A stretch of 7,422 bases of DNA, from NCBI GenBank assembly GCA_945861845.1, contig CAMAWS010000155.1:1-7422 (forward strand), given 5' to 3'. Of the stretch, positions 5,094 through 7,422 are shown piece by piece. Numbering within the stretch: the first letter of the stretch is position 1; each line of letters begins with the position of its first letter. The stretch is from Candidatus Sulfopaludibacter sp. SbA3 (lineage in GTDB: Bacteria > Acidobacteriota > Terriglobia > 20CM-2-55-15). Under the pieces are notes generated by a model. That model worked only from the letters and a program-made list of their open reading frames with translations. It did no database searches and was not told the DNA's origin. The position numbers and the translations under genes are program-made.

Positions 5094-6143
5094 CTACGGT
5101 AGTACGGCGACCTTGAGCTGGCCGTTTCTTTTCTTCATGTCCTGGAAGAGGGCTGGCAATTCGTGCAGGCGGATTTCTCCTGTCACGAAGTCGGCTGCTG
5201 AAACTTCACCGCGGACGATGGCGTCAAAAGCTTCCCGGACGAAGCGAGGCGTGTGGTGAAAGCTGGATTTGATCGTGATTTCCGAGTAGTGCAAGGCAGA
5301 TGATTCGAATTCCACCCGCGTTCCGTGCGGACAACCGCCGAACAGGTTGACTGTTCCACCGCATCGAACCAATTTCAGCGCCCATTGCCATGTGGTCGGC
5401 GTCCCAACAGCTTCGATGACGGAATCGGCGCCAAGTTGCCGGTACGTCAGTTGCCGGACAGCGGCCGTCGGATCTTCTAACGTCGAAACATCAAAAGTGG
5501 CGATGGCGCCGAGGCGCTCCGCCGCCTTCATCTGGCTGCTTCGTCGTCCTATGGCGATTACGCGAACGCCGCGGCGCGAGAGAATCCGGATGAATTTCAG
5601 CCCGATGGGACCGCAACCGATCACAACGGTTGTGTCGCCAGGCCGGATGCCTGTTTCCTCGATGCCTCGCAACACGCAGGCCAGCGGCTCGACCAGCGCC
5701 GCATCGATGAATGACACGTGAGTCGGGATTTCCATGACGTTTTCGCGAAGGATGCGGCCGGGGAGCAGCGCGTATTCAGCGTAGGCGCCGTTAATGAAGA
5801 CGAGATCCTCGCAAAGGTTTGCCTTGTCCCTGAGACAGAAAAAACACTGGTTGCAGGGAGCAGAGTTCGCCGGAACCACCCGCATGCCGGGCGGGAAGCG
5901 GTCTTTGACGGCATCTCCCGCCAGCTCGACCACGCCCGCCATTTCGTGTCCAAATATTGCGGGAGGCATGATCATCCTGGCGTGGTAGCCCTGTTTCCAG
6001 ACCTTGAAATCGGTGCCGCATGTCAGGGCCACCTTCACGCGCACCAATACATCGTCGACGCCTACGGCTGGAATGGCTACTTGTTCGACCTTCAACGACT
6101 CGCGGCCATAAAGCACCGCCGCCATCATTTGCCCTGTACTCAT
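5094..6143 (-). CDS. Zinc-dependent medium-chain alcohol/polyol dehydrogenase
   Basis: This cytoplasmic member of the MDR superfamily (349 residues) oxidises an alcohol or polyol, or works in reverse; the substrate is not evident. The GroES-like domain carries the catalytic zinc ligands Cys42 (in TCGTD), His66-Glu67 (in GHE) and probably Glu152. A full structural-zinc lobe has Cys97, Cys100, Cys103 and Cys111. The Rossmann motif GCGPIG is at 176-181. At the end of the second Rossmann strand the sequence is AIGRRSSQ (197-204), with basic residues and no acidic residue, which suggests NADP(H). Overall it resembles sorbitol/threonine dehydrogenase relatives. Its ATG overlaps the stop of the upstream dehydrogenase by 4 nt (ATGA, 6140-6143), and no independent ribosome binding site is seen, so it should be translationally coupled. 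It is the last gene of the apparent operon. Confidence 0.93.
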   Translation of the reverse strand: MSTGQMMAAVLYGRESLKVEQVAIPAVGVDDVLVRVKVALTCGTDFKVWKQGYHARMIMPPAIFGHEMAGVVELAGDAVKDRFPPGMRVVPANSAPCNQCFFCLRDKANLCEDLVFINGAYAEYALLPGRILRENVMEIPTHVSFIDAALVEPLACVLRGIEETGIRPGDTTVVIGCGPIGLKFIRILSRRGVRVIAIGRRSSQMKAAERLGAIATFDVSTLEDPTAAVRQLTYRQLGADSVIEAVGTPTTWQWALKLVRCGGTVNLFGGCPHGTRVEFESSALHYSEITIKSSFHHTPRFVREAFDAIVRGEVSAADFVTGEIRLHELPALFQDMKKRNGQLKVAVLP

Positions 6144-7243
6144 GGCAGGATCACCAGCTTGAGAAAGTCGTCGGCCGGCTGGAGAGCCATCGTAAAAGCC
6201 CCTGAAATGGATTCCAGGTCAAATCGATGCGAAATGAGTTCACGGAACAACGCGCCATTTTCGAATACAAGTTCAGCGGAGCGTTCGTGCAGGTCCACGG
6301 CGGCGCTATAGCTGCCGAGGATTTCTTTTTCTTCGACTCCGACTGCAGATGCCTGGAACTGGATCTGCATCACCGGATCGTTCTGCGCAAACAGGAGAAG
6401 CCGGCCGCCGGGCCGCGCAATATCGAGGGCAGCGGGCACCAGCTTCGGACTGGGAGCCGCCAGCAGCACAGAATCGGCGCCCATGCCGCCGCGATACATT
6501 CGGACCTCTGCGGCCAGGTCTTCCGATTGAGGATCGAATGAAGCAGCGGCGCCGAAACGAACGCTGATTTTCCGCCTCGAGGGCAGGGGATCGCTGGTTA
6601 ACACCGTTGCTCCCGCGTGCCGCGCCAGGAATGTAAGCAGGAGACCGATCGGTCCCTGGCCAATCACAAACACAACCTCACCACGTGTAACACGAGCCTT
6701 GCGGAGGGCCTTCAGGCATGTGTTTACGGGTTCAACAAAAGATGCTTCCTCGAATGTGACACCATCGGGAATACGAATCATGCCTCGCTGTACGATCCGT
6801 GGCATGACGCGGACGTATTGCGCGAACCCTCCACCATTCGGATCAAAACCCGCCGTCACGCCGACCTTCTTATATTCCGGGCATTGGGAAAACAGATGGC
6901 GCTCGCAATAAAAACAGGCGCCGCACGGGACGTGATGGAAACTGATGGCGCGATCTCCAACCGACCATCCTTCGACTCCCGCGCCCAGCTTAACGATAGT
7001 GCCTGCAATCTCGTGACCGAGAATCTGGGGTGGACGAACCAGGCCGTCCCGCACCTTCTTCACGTCGGTCCCGCAGATGCCGCAGGCTCGAACGCGAATC
7101 AGGGCTTCACCTTCAAAGATCTCCGGCACCGGAACATCTTCGACTGTGACCTGGCCAGGGCCGCGATAAACGCCGGCGCGCATTTGCGCGGGCACTGCGG
7201 AAATATTGGGCGGGCTGTCCGTGTTTAGAGGCGTCGTGCTCAT
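6140..7243 (-). CDS. Zinc-dependent medium-chain alcohol/polyol dehydrogenase
   Basis: This second MDR-superfamily dehydrogenase (367 residues) keeps catalytic zinc ligands Cys57 (in GICGTD), His77-Glu78 and probably Glu171, and structural zinc ligands Cys107, Cys110, Cys113 and Cys121. The Rossmann motif GQGPIG is at 195-200. Asp218 in LTSDPLPSRR ends the second strand, which is the typical NAD(H)-selecting acid, unlike its neighbour. An N-terminal extension of about 20 polar residues precedes MRAGVYRGPG. Either the ATG at 7241-7243 (weak GGAAA 9 nt upstream) or the internal ATG at 7181-7183 could be the true start. I keep the longer form because it follows the upstream small gene with a 15-nt gap. 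The product is cytoplasmic and of unknown substrate. It shares a similar C-terminus (LKLVILP) with the downstream dehydrogenase, consistent with distant paralogy. Confidence 0.93.
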   Translation of the reverse strand: MSTTPLNTDSPPNISAVPAQMRAGVYRGPGQVTVEDVPVPEIFEGEALIRVRACGICGTDVKKVRDGLVRPPQILGHEIAGTIVKLGAGVEGWSVGDRAISFHHVPCGACFYCERHLFSQCPEYKKVGVTAGFDPNGGGFAQYVRVMPRIVQRGMIRIPDGVTFEEASFVEPVNTCLKALRKARVTRGEVVFVIGQGPIGLLLTFLARHAGATVLTSDPLPSRRKISVRFGAAASFDPQSEDLAAEVRMYRGGMGADSVLLAAPSPKLVPAALDIARPGGRLLLFAQNDPVMQIQFQASAVGVEEKEILGSYSAAVDLHERSAELVFENGALFRELISHRFDLESISGAFTMALQPADDFLKLVILP

Positions 7244-7258
7244 TTATTTCATTTCCGG

Positions 7259-7417
7259 CTACATAAGGGACGCCGATACGCGACGGGCGGCATAGATGCC
7301 GGCAGCAGTGCCGGCGACCGAAAGGAAAAAGGCGGTCATCATTCCAACATGCTCGCCCAGCCACCAGCCAATACCGCTACCAATCGTCGCGCCAATGAAG
7401 CCCAGGGTCTTAGACAT
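7259..7417 (-). CDS. Small glycine-rich membrane protein of unknown function
   Basis: A complete 52-residue reading frame starts at ATG 7415-7417 and ends at TAG 7259-7261, 15 nt before the downstream dehydrogenase. Residues 5-20 (LGFIGATIGSGIGWWL) and 25-43 are two hydrophobic segments rich in glycine and alanine, with small residues spaced like glycine zippers. The basic stretch AARR follows at 43-46. This suggests a short hairpin membrane protein that self-associates. GGAGA directly precedes the ATG with very short spacing, and the frame is still open at the window edge, so the true start could lie just outside. The position, strand and short spacing suggest that it heads, or is part of, the dehydrogenase operon. 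I do not recognise a named family. Confidence 0.6.
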   Translation of the reverse strand: MSKTLGFIGATIGSGIGWWLGEHVGMMTAFFLSVAGTAAGIYAARRVSASLM

Positions 7418-7422
7418 TCTCC

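Noticed and set aside
6617..7228. A 203-codon plus-strand frame opposite the upstream dehydrogenase
   Set aside because: The minus-strand dehydrogenase has full zinc and Rossmann motifs across the same stretch, and the plus frame shows no motif or ribosome binding site.

Overview
This 7.4 kb window holds seven intact protein genes, one broken gene and three different non-coding inverted-repeat elements. I see no rRNA, tRNA, CRISPR array or transposase. The sequence is moderately GC-rich and comes from a free-living bacterium. The hairpin repeats at 1-60 and 1057-1113, the element at 4860-5050 and the mix of genes resemble what I remember of Acidobacteriota or related soil lineages. That placement is from memory and is tentative.

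Left part (1-2007). On the minus strand a Prx6-type 1-Cys peroxiredoxin (1113-1772), with a good promoter and ribosome binding site, is followed by tryptophanyl-tRNA synthetase (trpS, 56-1036). A perfect REPIN-like hairpin closes each gene: one touches the peroxiredoxin stop and lies in the trpS leader, the other contains the trpS stop codon. Diverging on the plus strand is a degraded type II toxin-antitoxin locus. Only the C-terminal third of a RelE/ParE-like toxin survives (about 1828-2007). The XRE-family antitoxin (2000-2332) is intact and overlaps the toxin stop.

Middle (2333-5093). A ten-helix EamA/DMT-family exporter (2425-3315, minus) diverges from an exported LVIVD-repeat beta-propeller protein (3396-4859, plus). 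Immediately after the propeller stop codon is a 191-bp element (4860-5050) with 45-bp imperfect terminal inverted repeats. It sits in the convergent gap before the dehydrogenase operon.

Right part (5094-7422, minus). An apparent operon reads leftward: a 52-residue glycine-rich membrane peptide (7259-7417), then two zinc-dependent medium-chain dehydrogenases (6140-7243 and 5094-6143) joined by an ATGA stop/start overlap. Both keep their catalytic and structural zinc ligands. Their Rossmann folds differ where NAD is told from NADP, so the pair may use different cofactors.

The clearest unusual points are three unrelated inverted-repeat families each placed on a stop codon, an antitoxin outliving its toxin, and a histidine-rich propeller of unknown activity. 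I see no complete new multi-gene system.
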